From assembly GCA_029224965.1 (NCBI GenBank), contig JAQXVO010000021.1:1-64000 (forward strand): 64,000 nucleotides of DNA, written 5' to 3'. Below the pieces are notes generated by a model. The model was not told the origin of the DNA. It made no database searches and saw only the letters and a program-made list of their open reading frames with translations. How positions within the stretch are numbered: position 1 is the stretch's first letter; every line of letters starts with the position of its first letter. The translations under genes and the position numbers were made by a program. This document shows positions 23,838-31,620 of this stretch, piece after piece. The stretch is from Lachnospiraceae bacterium. Its GTDB lineage: Bacteria; Bacillota; Clostridia; Lachnospirales; Lachnospiraceae.

Positions 23838-25067
23838 TTAAGTTCTGAATACCCCGTATTCACAGCCAAGATGGTCTGCAGTCATGTCATCCACAAGTTC
23901 CCATTCCCATTTATTCTTCAGGCTGACCTTTTTCTTAAAGAGCTTCAGCTCAGCATGACCGGTTCCGCCGCACCAGAGATTCTTATGACGGAAGGATCCG
24001 TCCGGGGCCTCATAACGATTCTTAATCATTTCACTCTTCTGGCAGACAGCATGAATCTCGAATTTGGCCAGAGGGGTCTCCTGCTCGATATACCAGTGGA
24101 TCTCCTTCTTGTTTTCCTTGACCTTCATCTTGTTCTTGGTCAGAGTCCAGAACTTGGAAAAGTTGAACTCATAAGGCGTGCCTTCGTACCAGAGCGCACT
24201 TAAGACCGTATCCTTGATCTCATGGTTTCCGACTCTGGGGCAGCCGCCTCCGATATCAAAGACGGTATCCGCAAGCTTCTTGCCGCTGACCTTGCTTGTA
24301 ATGTCATTGGAAGACAGCCAGATCCAGGGGCTGGTGAAATCAGAGCCCCAGTTCTTGTCCGCATAGCCGAAGCATCCTTCCGGTGTCACCTGGTACTCGG
24401 TTCCGTTGAAATATACTTGGCCCGAATATTCGGTCTTCATTCCTTCCGCATGCCAGAACATCTGGAAGGCATCCAGATCTCTCAGCATCCGTCCGGTTCC
24501 GTATCCGACATTGAAGGCCGTCTTCTTCTCAATCTTCAGATCCCAGACCATGGACCCGGCATCCGACAGATATTCCGGATGGCTTTCGGCTTCCTCTTTC
24601 GTAAGCTCTACCCGTCCCAGGGTCCGTGTCTCTGACAGGAAACAGTTGTCCGCACTGATCAGAAAGGGGGCATCCTCCTTGACATTGACCTCATCCCAGC
24701 CGAAGAAACGATGGATCTGGCAGGCATCCTTTCCCCAGCTTCCGACCTTGATCATAAGATAGGAAGGCTTCTTGCCGCTTTCCTGGTTGGCAGGGAGCTG
24801 ACCGAAGACCGGTGCCGGTCCGCCAAGCTCGGGGTTGATGGTGAAAAACTCAATGAAGAAGCTTCGTTCCTCTCCGGTATACTTGTTTTTCCCGGTGAAG
24901 CTGTGCCACCACCAGTCATAGCCTTTGGATGCCAGAGGACCCTTCAGCATGAAGGCATCACGCTCCGGATCCTGGCGGTTGAAGGCGCGCTCTGTATTGT
25001 CAGAAGCCGGCTTTTTTATAATATTGGGAAGTTCTATATTCGGCAATGAAATATTCTTAAGTTCCAT
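23838..25067 (-). CDS. Tocopherol-cyclase-like (lipocalin-type) protein
   Basis: 409 residues, no signal peptide. It resembles the bacterial branch of the tocopherol cyclase family: GYDWWWHSFTG near residue 48, SFFIEFFTINPEL, then GCFGYADKNWGSDF and PWIWLSSN about 250, ending with repeated beta strands. In plants and cyanobacteria this fold cyclises quinols to tocopherols; Clostridia do not make tocopherol, so the substrate here is unknown. It has its own promoter (25095-25122) and GGAGG before the ATG, and runs into dnaX with a 23-base gap, which suggests co-transcription with a replication and repair operon. Confidence 0.72.
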   Translation of the reverse strand: MELKNISLPNIELPNIIKKPASDNTERAFNRQDPERDAFMLKGPLASKGYDWWWHSFTGKNKYTGEERSFFIEFFTINPELGGPAPVFGQLPANQESGKKPSYLMIKVGSWGKDACQIHRFFGWDEVNVKEDAPFLISADNCFLSETRTLGRVELTKEEAESHPEYLSDAGSMVWDLKIEKKTAFNVGYGTGRMLRDLDAFQMFWHAEGMKTEYSGQVYFNGTEYQVTPEGCFGYADKNWGSDFTSPWIWLSSNDITSKVSGKKLADTVFDIGGGCPRVGNHEIKDTVLSALWYEGTPYEFNFSKFWTLTKNKMKVKENKKEIHWYIEQETPLAKFEIHAVCQKSEMIKNRYEAPDGSFRHKNLWCGGTGHAELKLFKKKVSLKNKWEWELVDDMTADHLGCEYGVFRT

Positions 25068-25094
25068 ATCAGCCTCCGGAATGCTTTTTCAGAT

Positions 25095-25122
25095 ATTATA
25101 CCACGAACAGCCTTTCTTCCAA
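25095..25122 (-). promoter_or_regulatory. Promoter of the tocopherol-cyclase-like gene and dnaX operon
   Basis: TTGGAA (25117-25122), a 16-base spacer and TATAAT (25095-25100) on the minus strand, 28 bases before the start codon. The -35 lies only 8 bases from the divergent tRNA-Ser promoter. Confidence 0.7.
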
Positions 25123-25129
25123 ATCCTTC

Positions 25130-25158
25130 TTGCGAAAATTATTTGAATAGAGTAATAT
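25130..25158 (+). promoter_or_regulatory. Promoter of tRNA-Ser
   Basis: TTGCGA (25130-25135), a 17-base spacer and TAATAT (25153-25158). Transcription would start near 25165, at the hairpin that precedes the tRNA. Confidence 0.6.
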
Positions 25159-25166
25159 CAATAAGT

Positions 25167-25192
25167 GCCTTTCCTACAGCCTGTAGAAAGGC
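25167..25192 (+). promoter_or_regulatory. Hairpin in the 5' leader of tRNA-Ser
   Basis: GCCTTTC-C-TACAG pairs with CTGTAGAAAGGC with one bulged C and a tight loop. It would form the first bases of the tRNA precursor, ending six bases before the mature 5' end. No T-run follows, so it is not a terminator in this direction; it may aid RNase P processing or protect the precursor. Confidence 0.45.
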
Positions 25193-25197
25193 GGAAT

Positions 25198-25285
25198 GGA
25201 GATGTACTCAAGAGGTTCAAGAGGAGGCACTCGAAATGCTTTAGGCCGGGCGACTGGTGCGTGGGTTCGAATCCCACCGTCTCCG
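25198..25285 (+). tRNA. tRNA-Ser (anticodon CGA)
   Basis: 88 bases with 7-base acceptor stem GGAGATG/CGTCTCC, anticodon loop CTCGAAA giving CGA (reads UCG), a long class II variable arm (GCCGGGCGACTGGT) and T-arm GTGGGTTCGAATCCCAC. Discriminator G; CCA is not encoded. A perfect terminator follows. Confidence 0.95.
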
Positions 25286-25293
25286 TTTTATGG

Positions 25294-25324
25294 GATGCTG
25301 TGAACAGAGTTCACAGCATCTTTT
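25294..25324 (+). terminator. Terminator of tRNA-Ser
   Basis: Perfect 12-base stem GATGCTGTGAAC / GTTCACAGCATC with AGA loop, followed by TTTT. Confidence 0.88.
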
Positions 25325-25343
25325 CATTTGAGAAAAATGTACC

Positions 25344-25440
25344 CCATACCGACAGGCTCTGTGAAATATAAGGCATGGAAGCATATGAAAGTAAACTTCC
25401 TTCCATACCGACAGACTCTGTGAAATACAGGGTATGGAAG
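25344..25440 (+). repeat. Two copies of a 38-base hairpin repeat in the second greA leader
   Basis: Copies at 25344-25381 and 25403-25440, 59 bases apart start to start, differ at about four positions. Each can fold as CCATACC, G, ACAG-RCT-CTGT hairpin, an eight-base strand, GGYATGG, that is, a stem with an asymmetric internal loop. The outer stem is perfect in copy 2 and has one A-C mismatch in copy 1. They lie between the tRNA-Ser terminator and the start codon at 25471, so they belong to the 5' region of that gene. Confidence 0.6.
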
Positions 25441-25470
25441 AGAAGAATCCTGCAGAAAAGAGGTTATATC

Positions 25471-25977
25471 ATGGCCAGTCGTCAGAAGCTTACCGAATCC
25501 GATGTCAAGAAAATCCAGGACGAAATCCGTGACCGAAAGGTCAATATCCGACACCAGATTCTTGAGGAAGTAAAGGAAGCTCGGGCCCAGGGAGACTATT
25601 CCGAGAACTACGAGCTCTATGCAGCAAAGCGGGCAAAGAATCAGAATGAATCCCGGATCCGCTATCTGGAGAATATCCTGAAAAATGCCATCGTCATCAG
25701 CGACGCCAGTAAAGCAGATGAGGTCGGCATGAACAATCTTGTCACCGTCTATTTCCCGGAAGACGATGAAGAAGAGACCTACAAGATCACCACATCCATC
25801 CGGAGCAATTCCATGGAGAACCGTCTGGATATGGAATCCCCTCTGGGCAAGGCCCTGCTTCACCACAAGGTCGGCGACCGTGTCCATGTGACGGTCAGCC
25901 CCGATGTCTCCTATGATGTTGAGATCCGTAAGATTGACAATAGTGCGGGCGGAGACGACGATATCCAGACTTTCTAA
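25471..25977 (+). CDS. Second GreA/GreB-family elongation factor
   Basis: 168 residues from the ATG at 25471 (MASRQKLTESDV; AGAGG nine bases before). It keeps the GreA design: N-terminal coiled coil with tip motif EARAQGDYSENYELYAAKRA, in which the acidic D and E are present, and a C-terminal domain with MESPLGKALLHHKVGDRVHV. It differs much from the greA at 2974, being more basic in the coiled coil. Paralogues of this kind can modulate or compete with GreA. Monocistronic, with repeats in its leader and a terminator behind. Confidence 0.85.
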   Translation: MASRQKLTESDVKKIQDEIRDRKVNIRHQILEEVKEARAQGDYSENYELYAAKRAKNQNESRIRYLENILKNAIVISDASKADEVGMNNLVTVYFPEDDEEETYKITTSIRSNSMENRLDMESPLGKALLHHKVGDRVHVTVSPDVSYDVEIRKIDNSAGGDDDIQTF

Positions 25978-26040
25978 GACACTCTATTCCTGGTTCGGAC
26001 AGATGTTTTCTTCTGTCCAATAAATTCATCCGATACAAAA

Positions 26041-26067
26041 AAGGACGGCCGCAAGCCGTCCTTTTTA
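26041..26067. terminator. Bidirectional terminator between the second greA and the deaminase gene
   Basis: AAGGACGGC - CGCAA - GCCGTCCTT, followed by TTT on the plus strand and preceded by an A-run that serves the minus strand. Confidence 0.88.
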
Positions 26068-26079
26068 TATCCAATCCAT

Positions 26080-26565
26080 TCAGACCCGGAAGGAAATGAT
26101 CCGTCCGGTCGCCTCATATTTCCGATAATGAACGCCTGCTGCCGAAAGCATCCGCTTGGATGCGATCACAGATGGCGTTTTTTCATATTTGTCATCCGCA
26201 TAGATGAGTTCCTTGATCCCGGCCTGGATGATGGCCTTGGCACACTCATTGCAGGGGAAAAGGGTGACATAGAGCTTACTTCCCTCGAGCGACCCGCCCC
26301 GGTAATTTAGGATGGCATTGAGCTCACTGTGTGTCACATAAAGATACTTGTTTTCCAGAGGATCGCCCTCTCTGGCCCAGGGGAAGACATCATCCGAGCA
26401 TCCCTTGGGGAAACCATTGTAACCCATGGACAGAATCTTGTTGTCCGGACTCACAATGCAGCAGCCCACCTGGGAATGGGGATCCTTGGAGCGCATGCCG
26501 GACAGATAGGCCACACCCATAAAATACTCGTCCCAGGAAATATAGTCCCTTCTTTTATCACTCAT
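26080..26565 (-). CDS. dCMP deaminase / ComE operon protein 2 (ComEB)
   Basis: 161 residues from the ATG at 26565, seven bases after GGAGG. Zinc deaminase: YVTHSELNAILNYRGG (His and proton-shuttle Glu) and LFPCNECAKAIIQAG (two Cys). Also SQVGCCIVSPDNKIL and GYNGFPKGCSDD. Deaminates dCMP to dUMP for dTTP supply. It overlaps the phosphatase-like gene by 8 bases and ends the sua5 operon. Confidence 0.93.
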   Translation of the reverse strand: MSDKRRDYISWDEYFMGVAYLSGMRSKDPHSQVGCCIVSPDNKILSMGYNGFPKGCSDDVFPWAREGDPLENKYLYVTHSELNAILNYRGGSLEGSKLYVTLFPCNECAKAIIQAGIKELIYADDKYEKTPSVIASKRMLSAAGVHYRKYEATGRIISFRV

Positions 26566-27031
26566 CGGCACCCTCCTTATCCTTGGTCTGAAGTTTTTCA
26601 GCCAGCTTCCGGGTTGTCTCCTTTAAGGTCTCATAGCAGAGGCCGTAGGTCGGAAGCGGAGCTCCATAAGGATTCATGGTTTCCAGCTCCTCACCCACAT
26701 AGTAGGCCAGGACAAAGGTATTATCCTCCGTTGCAGAGGCATACTGCTTTAAGACCTGCTCTCTCTGCTTTTCCGACATGGTAAAAATCAGAGTCTTATC
26801 CGTGATTTCCTCATTTTTCAGTTCCCTGGATTCGAATCCGTCCACCGTAATTCCGTCGGAAGCCATGACAGCTTCGGCCTTCTGGTTCATAGGCTCCGGA
26901 AACTGAACGGTATATCCTCGGGTCAAGACCTCAATCGGGCTGTCCTTGAGCCAGCGCTTCAGAAGCTCGGCCGCCATAGGTGCCCTGGCGGTTCCGTTTC
27001 CCGTGCAAATCACAACTCTTCGAACTAACAT
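26558..27031 (-). CDS. Low-molecular-weight phosphotyrosine phosphatase fold, altered active site
   Basis: 157 residues. The overall pattern is that of the LMW-PTP/arsenate reductase family, usual between sua5 and later genes in Firmicutes (YwlE). The P-loop, however, reads ICTGNGTARAPM: Cys9 and Arg16 are separated by six residues instead of five, and the usual second Cys and Ser-Pro are gone. The general acid Asp of the DP(Y/F)G motif is Asn120 (MNPYGAPLPTYG). Catalysis by the standard mechanism therefore looks impaired. The reading frame is otherwise intact, so it is probably a kept protein with changed function. Confidence 0.78.
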   Translation of the reverse strand: MLVRRVVICTGNGTARAPMAAELLKRWLKDSPIEVLTRGYTVQFPEPMNQKAEAVMASDGITVDGFESRELKNEEITDKTLIFTMSEKQREQVLKQYASATEDNTFVLAYYVGEELETMNPYGAPLPTYGLCYETLKETTRKLAEKLQTKDKEGADE

Positions 27032-27034
27032 AGA

Positions 27035-28102
27035 TTAATCCTCATGGGGTGCACGAATAACCTCGTGACCTGCCGCCTTTAAAAGACGATTCATAATAGC
27101 ATTCCCGATCTTGGGGGTTTCAAAGCTTTCGGTATACATTTTCTGAGTGCCCAGTTCATCAAATTCCCGCAGAATGGCATAGAGATTATGGGCGATCGAA
27201 TATTCATCTGTCCGGGTCCCAATCGTAAGAATGTGGTCGCAGTGATAGAGTTCCCGATCCTCCTTGGTTGCAATGACGCCGACCTTCAGGCCCTTTCCCT
27301 GATCCTCCTCGACCCTGCGGTTGATTTCACGGATCACATCCTCGGGTTTTCCTTCTACAATGGCCAGGTCTCCCTTGGGTGCATAATGCTTGTAACGCAT
27401 TCCCGGCGCCTTGGGACGGATGTTCTTGTTGGCATTGGCATCCAGAATTCCCGGATCGATGCGGACAGGACCCACAACCTTTTCCAGCATTTCTTTATTA
27501 ATGTAGCCCGGTCTTAAGATGGTCGGCACGTCCTCCGACAGATCTACAATTGTGGATTCCAGACCGATATCTACTGCTCCGCCATCAATAATGCAGTCAA
27601 TTTTTCCGGAAAGGTCCTCTGCCACATGCTCAGCCAGGGTTGGACTGGGACGGCCGGAGGTATTTGCGCTCGGTGCAGCAATCTTCACATTGGATTCCTT
27701 AAGAAAGAGACGGGCAACCGGATGACTCGGCATACGGATTGCAACCGTATTCAGTCCCCCGGTTGTTTCCAGGGGAATCCGGTCATTCTTCGGAAGAATC
27801 ATGGTCAGAGGTCCCGGCCAGAAAGCATCGGCCAGCTTCCGTGCTGCCTCCGGCACCTCGGAAACAATCTCCTCCAGCTGAGAGAAATCCCAGATATGTA
27901 CGATCAGAGGATTGTCGGAGGGTCTGCCCTTGGCGGCATAGATTTTCTTCGATGCCTCCGGATTCTCCGCATCCCCGCCCAGACCATAGACCGTTTCCGT
28001 CGGGAAGGCTACCAGACCTCCCTTCTGAATCATTTCCACGGCCGGCTTCAAAGCCTCTGCACTCGGGTTTTCCTTATCAACTTTAATCATCAGTGTTTCC
28101 AT
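27035..28102 (-). CDS. Threonylcarbamoyl-AMP synthase (Sua5/YwlC)
   Basis: 355 residues. Makes threonylcarbamoyl-AMP from threonine, bicarbonate and ATP for t6A at position 37 of ANN-decoding tRNAs. N-terminal YrdC domain with GGLVAFPTETVYGLGGDA, KGRPSDNPL, TIVDLSED and the KxR/SxN pattern RMPSHPVA...APSANTSGRPSPT, then a C-terminal Sua5 domain beginning near APGMRYKHYAPKGDLAIV. First gene of sua5-phosphatase-deaminase, with an AGAGG Shine-Dalgarno. Confidence 0.95.
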   Translation of the reverse strand: METLMIKVDKENPSAEALKPAVEMIQKGGLVAFPTETVYGLGGDAENPEASKKIYAAKGRPSDNPLIVHIWDFSQLEEIVSEVPEAARKLADAFWPGPLTMILPKNDRIPLETTGGLNTVAIRMPSHPVARLFLKESNVKIAAPSANTSGRPSPTLAEHVAEDLSGKIDCIIDGGAVDIGLESTIVDLSEDVPTILRPGYINKEMLEKVVGPVRIDPGILDANANKNIRPKAPGMRYKHYAPKGDLAIVEGKPEDVIREINRRVEEDQGKGLKVGVIATKEDRELYHCDHILTIGTRTDEYSIAHNLYAILREFDELGTQKMYTESFETPKIGNAIMNRLLKAAGHEVIRAPHED

Positions 28103-28206
28103 GATTTATCCTCTGCTTTATTACCATCATTCGATCACGACAGCCGCATTCCTGTTTTTTCGTTGTCGGATCCTGCGTCTCTGATCGTTTTCCAATTTTC
28201 AAATAA

Positions 28207-29904
28207 TTATTGTATATACTGACTGACGAGACTCCAGACAGAAGGATCCTCCATGCCGAGCTTCCAGAAGGCCCCGCCGGCCAGCTTACTGTCCTGCATG
28301 GCCTGAAGCTTTAATTCCAGAGACTTGGTATCCTCCAGCCAGCATTCATAGGTCTTACCGTCCTTTTCAAAGGATCCGTAGTTCTGTCCATCCTCATCCG
28401 ACCATTTGATCTCCGCGCCATTCGACTGCATATAATTCAGGGCATCCAGCATACCCATGGCACTGCTGGTCAGACTGCCGTCCGCACCGGTCACCCAGAC
28501 CCTGGTATAGAAAGGCATTCCCAGGACCAGCTGATCCGCCGGCACACCCTCCAGGGTTTTCCTGATGCCGTTCTTTACCCAGTCAATCGAGGCCACGGAA
28601 CCGGCCTCTTTGGATCCGTTATAATGCTCATCGTAGGCCATCATAATCAGATAGTCTGCAAAAGCGGCCTGTTCCTTCCTCTGATAGAATTCCGAGGAAC
28701 TGGTCGGTATATAATTATCCACCGACAGGATCAGCCCGTTCTGGTGGCACTTCAGGGCAAGCTCGCGAATAAATTCAATATAGCCATCCCTGGCCTTGCC
28801 GCTCAGAGACTCCAGATCGACATTGATACCGTCCACCTTGGTCCGGATGGCCGATGTGATCAGATTATTTACCAGCTGATCCCTGGAAGAGGTTGTATTC
28901 AGGACCGCAGTACTGTCCACATCCTTTGCTCCGATATTGCTGACCAGAGCCCAGACCTGAATCTGCTTCTGATGGCAGTCCGCTACATAGGACAGACTGG
29001 ACAGATCCGTAATATTTCCCTGATTATCCGAGAGGACATACCAGGTCGGAGAAAGTACGTTGACACCGCTGATACCGGAGAGAACCGAGGGCAGATTATT
29101 GTTTGCCGCCTGTGAGGTAACCTGATGCCAGGCCAGGCTGATCTTTTTGTTAACAGTAAGATGCTGATAATTTCTTTCCGGAAGAGAAGCCTTCACCGTT
29201 TCCTTACCGGTCTTTCCCAGCTTCCGGTTCTGGATGCAGCCGATGACTCCGTCTTTCGTGAGAACCTTGCTCCAGCTTCCGTAATTTTCAATAACAGAAA
29301 CCCTGTCGCCTTTTTTGACTTCGGAAAGAATCCGGCTCTTCACACCGCCGTACTGTCTCAGCTGTCCGGAAGAACGGAGAGCTGCCGTCGTTTTTTCCCA
29401 GCCGGCCGTCTCAATGACAACCCGATAAGGCGATTTTTCGAGCTGATAGGTCAGGTCCGTATAATTTTTCACCCAGTCCAGGCAGATATAAACCGCATTA
29501 TTTTCACATATCAGGATTTTATCATCAAAGCTCTCTGTCGTCTGATCAACCGTATAGCTATTGCTGTCCACCGGAACCGTAATCAACTGACTGTCGGTTG
29601 CATAACGGAGAATTCCACCGGTGGAATCATAGACATAAGAGTCATCCGCATATTCTTTCAGATAGGGCAGACGAATATAGACCCTGTTCCCCTCGATCAG
29701 TCCATCTGCCGGAGAGCCGGTTTTCACTGGCTCATAATTCCCGTCAAGAATCACAGCACAGTCCCTGTCCGACTGCGGTTTAAAGTAGTCTTTTAAGGAC
29801 ATGGTCTCATGACTCGGGGCGTATCGGTGGATGAGAAAGGCAGCTGCCAGACATACCAGAACAATCAGAAGGATCCCCGGCAGTATCCATTTTCTTCGCT
29901 TCAT
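28207..29904 (-). CDS. Membrane-anchored GH18 glycoside hydrolase with SH3 domain
   Basis: 565 residues from the ATG at 29904 (MKRRKWILPGILLIVLVCLA), which has GGAGG upstream and a signal-anchor helix. Residues 50-165 resemble a copper-amine-oxidase-N-like or LysM-free wall-binding module. SH3b follows at about 188-232 (KKGDRVSVIENYGSWSKV). From about 255 there is a GH18 barrel with the catalytic motif DGINVDLE at 358-365, Glu365 being the acid. Related to spore-coat YaaH/YdhD and lysin-like GH18 proteins, which cleave GlcNAc-containing wall polymers. Monocistronic; promoter at 29943. Confidence 0.87.
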   Translation of the reverse strand: MKRRKWILPGILLIVLVCLAAAFLIHRYAPSHETMSLKDYFKPQSDRDCAVILDGNYEPVKTGSPADGLIEGNRVYIRLPYLKEYADDSYVYDSTGGILRYATDSQLITVPVDSNSYTVDQTTESFDDKILICENNAVYICLDWVKNYTDLTYQLEKSPYRVVIETAGWEKTTAALRSSGQLRQYGGVKSRILSEVKKGDRVSVIENYGSWSKVLTKDGVIGCIQNRKLGKTGKETVKASLPERNYQHLTVNKKISLAWHQVTSQAANNNLPSVLSGISGVNVLSPTWYVLSDNQGNITDLSSLSYVADCHQKQIQVWALVSNIGAKDVDSTAVLNTTSSRDQLVNNLITSAIRTKVDGINVDLESLSGKARDGYIEFIRELALKCHQNGLILSVDNYIPTSSSEFYQRKEQAAFADYLIMMAYDEHYNGSKEAGSVASIDWVKNGIRKTLEGVPADQLVLGMPFYTRVWVTGADGSLTSSAMGMLDALNYMQSNGAEIKWSDEDGQNYGSFEKDGKTYECWLEDTKSLELKLQAMQDSKLAGGAFWKLGMEDPSVWSLVSQYIQ

Positions 29905-29942
29905 AGCTATAACTATCCTCCGCTGATTATTTCTAATTAAAA

Positions 29943-29948
29943 GATTAT
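29943..29948 (-). promoter_or_regulatory. -10 box of the GH18 gene promoter
   Basis: Perfect TATAAT on the minus strand, 39 bases before the start codon. The best -35 at 17 bases is only TTTTAC, and it lies inside the folded element at 29963-30018. Confidence 0.5.
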
Positions 29949-29962
29949 ACCACAAGAACAAA

Positions 29963-30018
29963 GGCCGTAAAAAGGTCGGCCTGATGAATCTTACATCAGC
30001 CATATCACCCCTACGGCC
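29963..30018. other. Two-tier hairpin upstream of the GH18 gene
   Basis: Outer arms GGCCGTA (29963-29969) and TACGGCC (30012-30018) enclose inner arms GGCCTGATG/CATCAGCC with a seven-base loop and one bulge. Read on the plus strand the structure is followed by TTTTCCTTTTTTTT, like a terminator, yet no plus-strand gene precedes it. Read on the minus strand it sits over the -35 region of the GH18 promoter. Fluoride and other riboswitch cores were considered and do not match. Confidence 0.45.
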
Positions 30019-30601
30019 CTGTTTTCCTTTTTTTTTGCATTCAATGAAATCCGTATGGTACAGGCAGCGGACTTCCAATCACGATGTAACTTGTTAACAG
30101 GTCGGATTTTCGAATGCCTATAATTTTAGATAACTCCTCTTTTTTTGATTTTCCTTGCCAAGCATTGCTGAAATCCCCCCGGATCCATTTCATTGCTGCA
30201 CTTCCCGGATTGCTTTTCAGGGGTATCTAGATATCTGTCCATGTACAGGATGGGGAACCAACAACCAAAACCTGTATCTGAATGTTAAAAAGCAATCCTC
30301 CTCAGAATTTTCCTGTCAGCATGCTTTGGCTTCGGATGTGCTTCCGGAGTCAAAGGAGATTAATCCTCGTGGTATCTGATATTCCCTCTGACAGATAAAA
30401 TTCATGATCGAAACATACCGGCTGGAAAATCACTCCCCTCCTTCCATATCAATTCCCAATAATGAATAAGTTTTTCACAGCTAAGCAGCTCTATCATCAT
30501 GGTCTTACGATCTGGTCTGTAAAGCCGGATCTTTTCATCCGGTCTTTTCTCCTGATTTTCATCTTGTTTCCAGATGATCTTTATCTGCATCGCCGTGGCA
30601 T
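30019..30601. other. Gene-poor stretch with doubtful short reading frames
   Basis: From the folded element to the orphan promoter no recognisable gene is seen on either strand. One minus-strand frame, 30402-30590 or 30608 (about 62-68 codons, MQIKIIWKQDENQEKRPDEK), has a protein-like composition and lies just after the promoter at 30608-30636, but it lacks a Shine-Dalgarno and has no family I recognise. It could be a gene remnant. Confidence 0.3.
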
Positions 30602-30607
30602 GGTTCA

Positions 30608-30636
30608 CTTATAGCATATCCCAACAGCCCTCTCAA
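30608..30636 (-). promoter_or_regulatory. Orphan sigma-A-like promoter
   Basis: TTGAGA (30631-30636), a 17-base spacer and TATAAG (30608-30613) on the minus strand, directed into the gene-poor stretch. It may make a small RNA or the short frame at 30402-30590. Confidence 0.4.
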
Positions 30637-30730
30637 GCGATTTGGCGATTCTTAATATAATGTTTCAATTCTTTAGAATTTTTTTATATTTTTTCTTTAT
30701 TTTTCTCTTTACCTCGGCCCTTCTTATGAA

Positions 30731-30736
30731 TATAAT
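30731..30736 (+). promoter_or_regulatory. -10 box of the mecA promoter
   Basis: TATAAT at 30731-30736 with a weak TTTACC at 30708-30713, 17 bases apart. It lies 28 bases before the mecA start codon. Confidence 0.5.
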
Positions 30737-30764
30737 CAATTGCAAAACTTATTTGGAGCACCAT

Positions 30765-31556
30765 ATGAAAATACTAAAAATTAGTGAAAATCAAATCCGC
30801 TGTATTCTGACCAGTGAGGATTTAAAGGAACGAAATCTGAAATTAAGCGAGCTCGCCTACGGAAGTCAGAAGGCTCGCGACCTCTTTTCTGAAATGATGA
30901 CCAAGGCTAACAAGGAGCTTGGATTCAATGCCCAAGATGATCCGCTCATGGTGGAAGCCATTCCGGTCTCCAAGGACGAGCTGGTTCTTGTTGTCACCAA
31001 GGTCAGTGATCCGGAAATGCTGGATACCCGCTTTGCACGCTTTTCAAACAACGGGAATGACAGTACTTCCTCCCTTTCCAATCAGCTGTCCTCTCTGAAT
31101 TCTTCCGACATCGTAATGTCTGCAAAAGATATCCTGGAAAGCTATGGAAAGCTTCTGGCCAGCCGGAAGGCAGGCAATGGGAATGGTCCTTCTGCCGGAT
31201 CTTCAGCAGCCGCTGAAGCAGCATCTGAAGCTGGCAAAGAAAACGAAACATCTCAGCAGCCCGATCAGAAAAACTTCCTCTTCCGGACTCTGGAGGACCT
31301 GATTCAGATCTCCCATATCATCCGACCGGCCTTCCATGGAGAAAGTTCGGTCTATCACGTCAGAGAGCCTGAGGTCTTCATTCTTTCCCTGAAGGCTGAT
31401 CCGGACGAAGATCCCGTGAGCTTCCAGCGGATCTGCAACACGGTCAGCGAGTTCGGATCACTCCTGGCACCTACCGCTGCCAATCTGAATGCCTTAAAGG
31501 AACATGACCAGATCCTTCTTTCAAAGGATGCGGTTTCCAAACTGGCCCAGCTGTAA
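30765..31556 (+). CDS. mecA: MecA-like ClpC adaptor protein
   Basis: 263 residues from the ATG at 30765, seven bases after GGAG; longer versions would include an AT-rich non-coding leader. N-terminal domain MKILKISENQIRCILTSEDLKERNLKL with LFSEMMTKANKELGF, a Ser/Ala/Gly-rich middle linker (about 125-170), and a C-terminal ClpC-binding domain with VFILSLKADPDEDPVSFQRI. MecA adaptors deliver substrates such as ComK to ClpCP protease; the target here is unknown. Monocistronic. Confidence 0.85.
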   Translation: MKILKISENQIRCILTSEDLKERNLKLSELAYGSQKARDLFSEMMTKANKELGFNAQDDPLMVEAIPVSKDELVLVVTKVSDPEMLDTRFARFSNNGNDSTSSLSNQLSSLNSSDIVMSAKDILESYGKLLASRKAGNGNGPSAGSSAAAEAASEAGKENETSQQPDQKNFLFRTLEDLIQISHIIRPAFHGESSVYHVREPEVFILSLKADPDEDPVSFQRICNTVSEFGSLLAPTAANLNALKEHDQILLSKDAVSKLAQL

Positions 31557-31620
31557 ATCATCTTGCTTTCCAAGAAGTCTGGCATTTGATCAGATTTTAA
31601 TGGAATCCTGAAGCTGCACG

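Noticed and set aside
25068-25197. Possible SRP RNA near dnaX and tRNA-Ser
   Set aside because: The conserved GGAA-type tetraloop domain is not visible and the space is occupied by two promoters.
28716-28728. DnaA-box-like TTATCCACC
   Set aside because: Single site with one mismatch inside the GH18 coding sequence, with no cluster or AT-rich unwinding region.
29963-30018. Possible fluoride (crcB) riboswitch on the minus strand
   Set aside because: Contains GGTGAT and GGCTGATG but the spacing and pairing do not fit the motif, and the downstream gene is a glycoside hydrolase.
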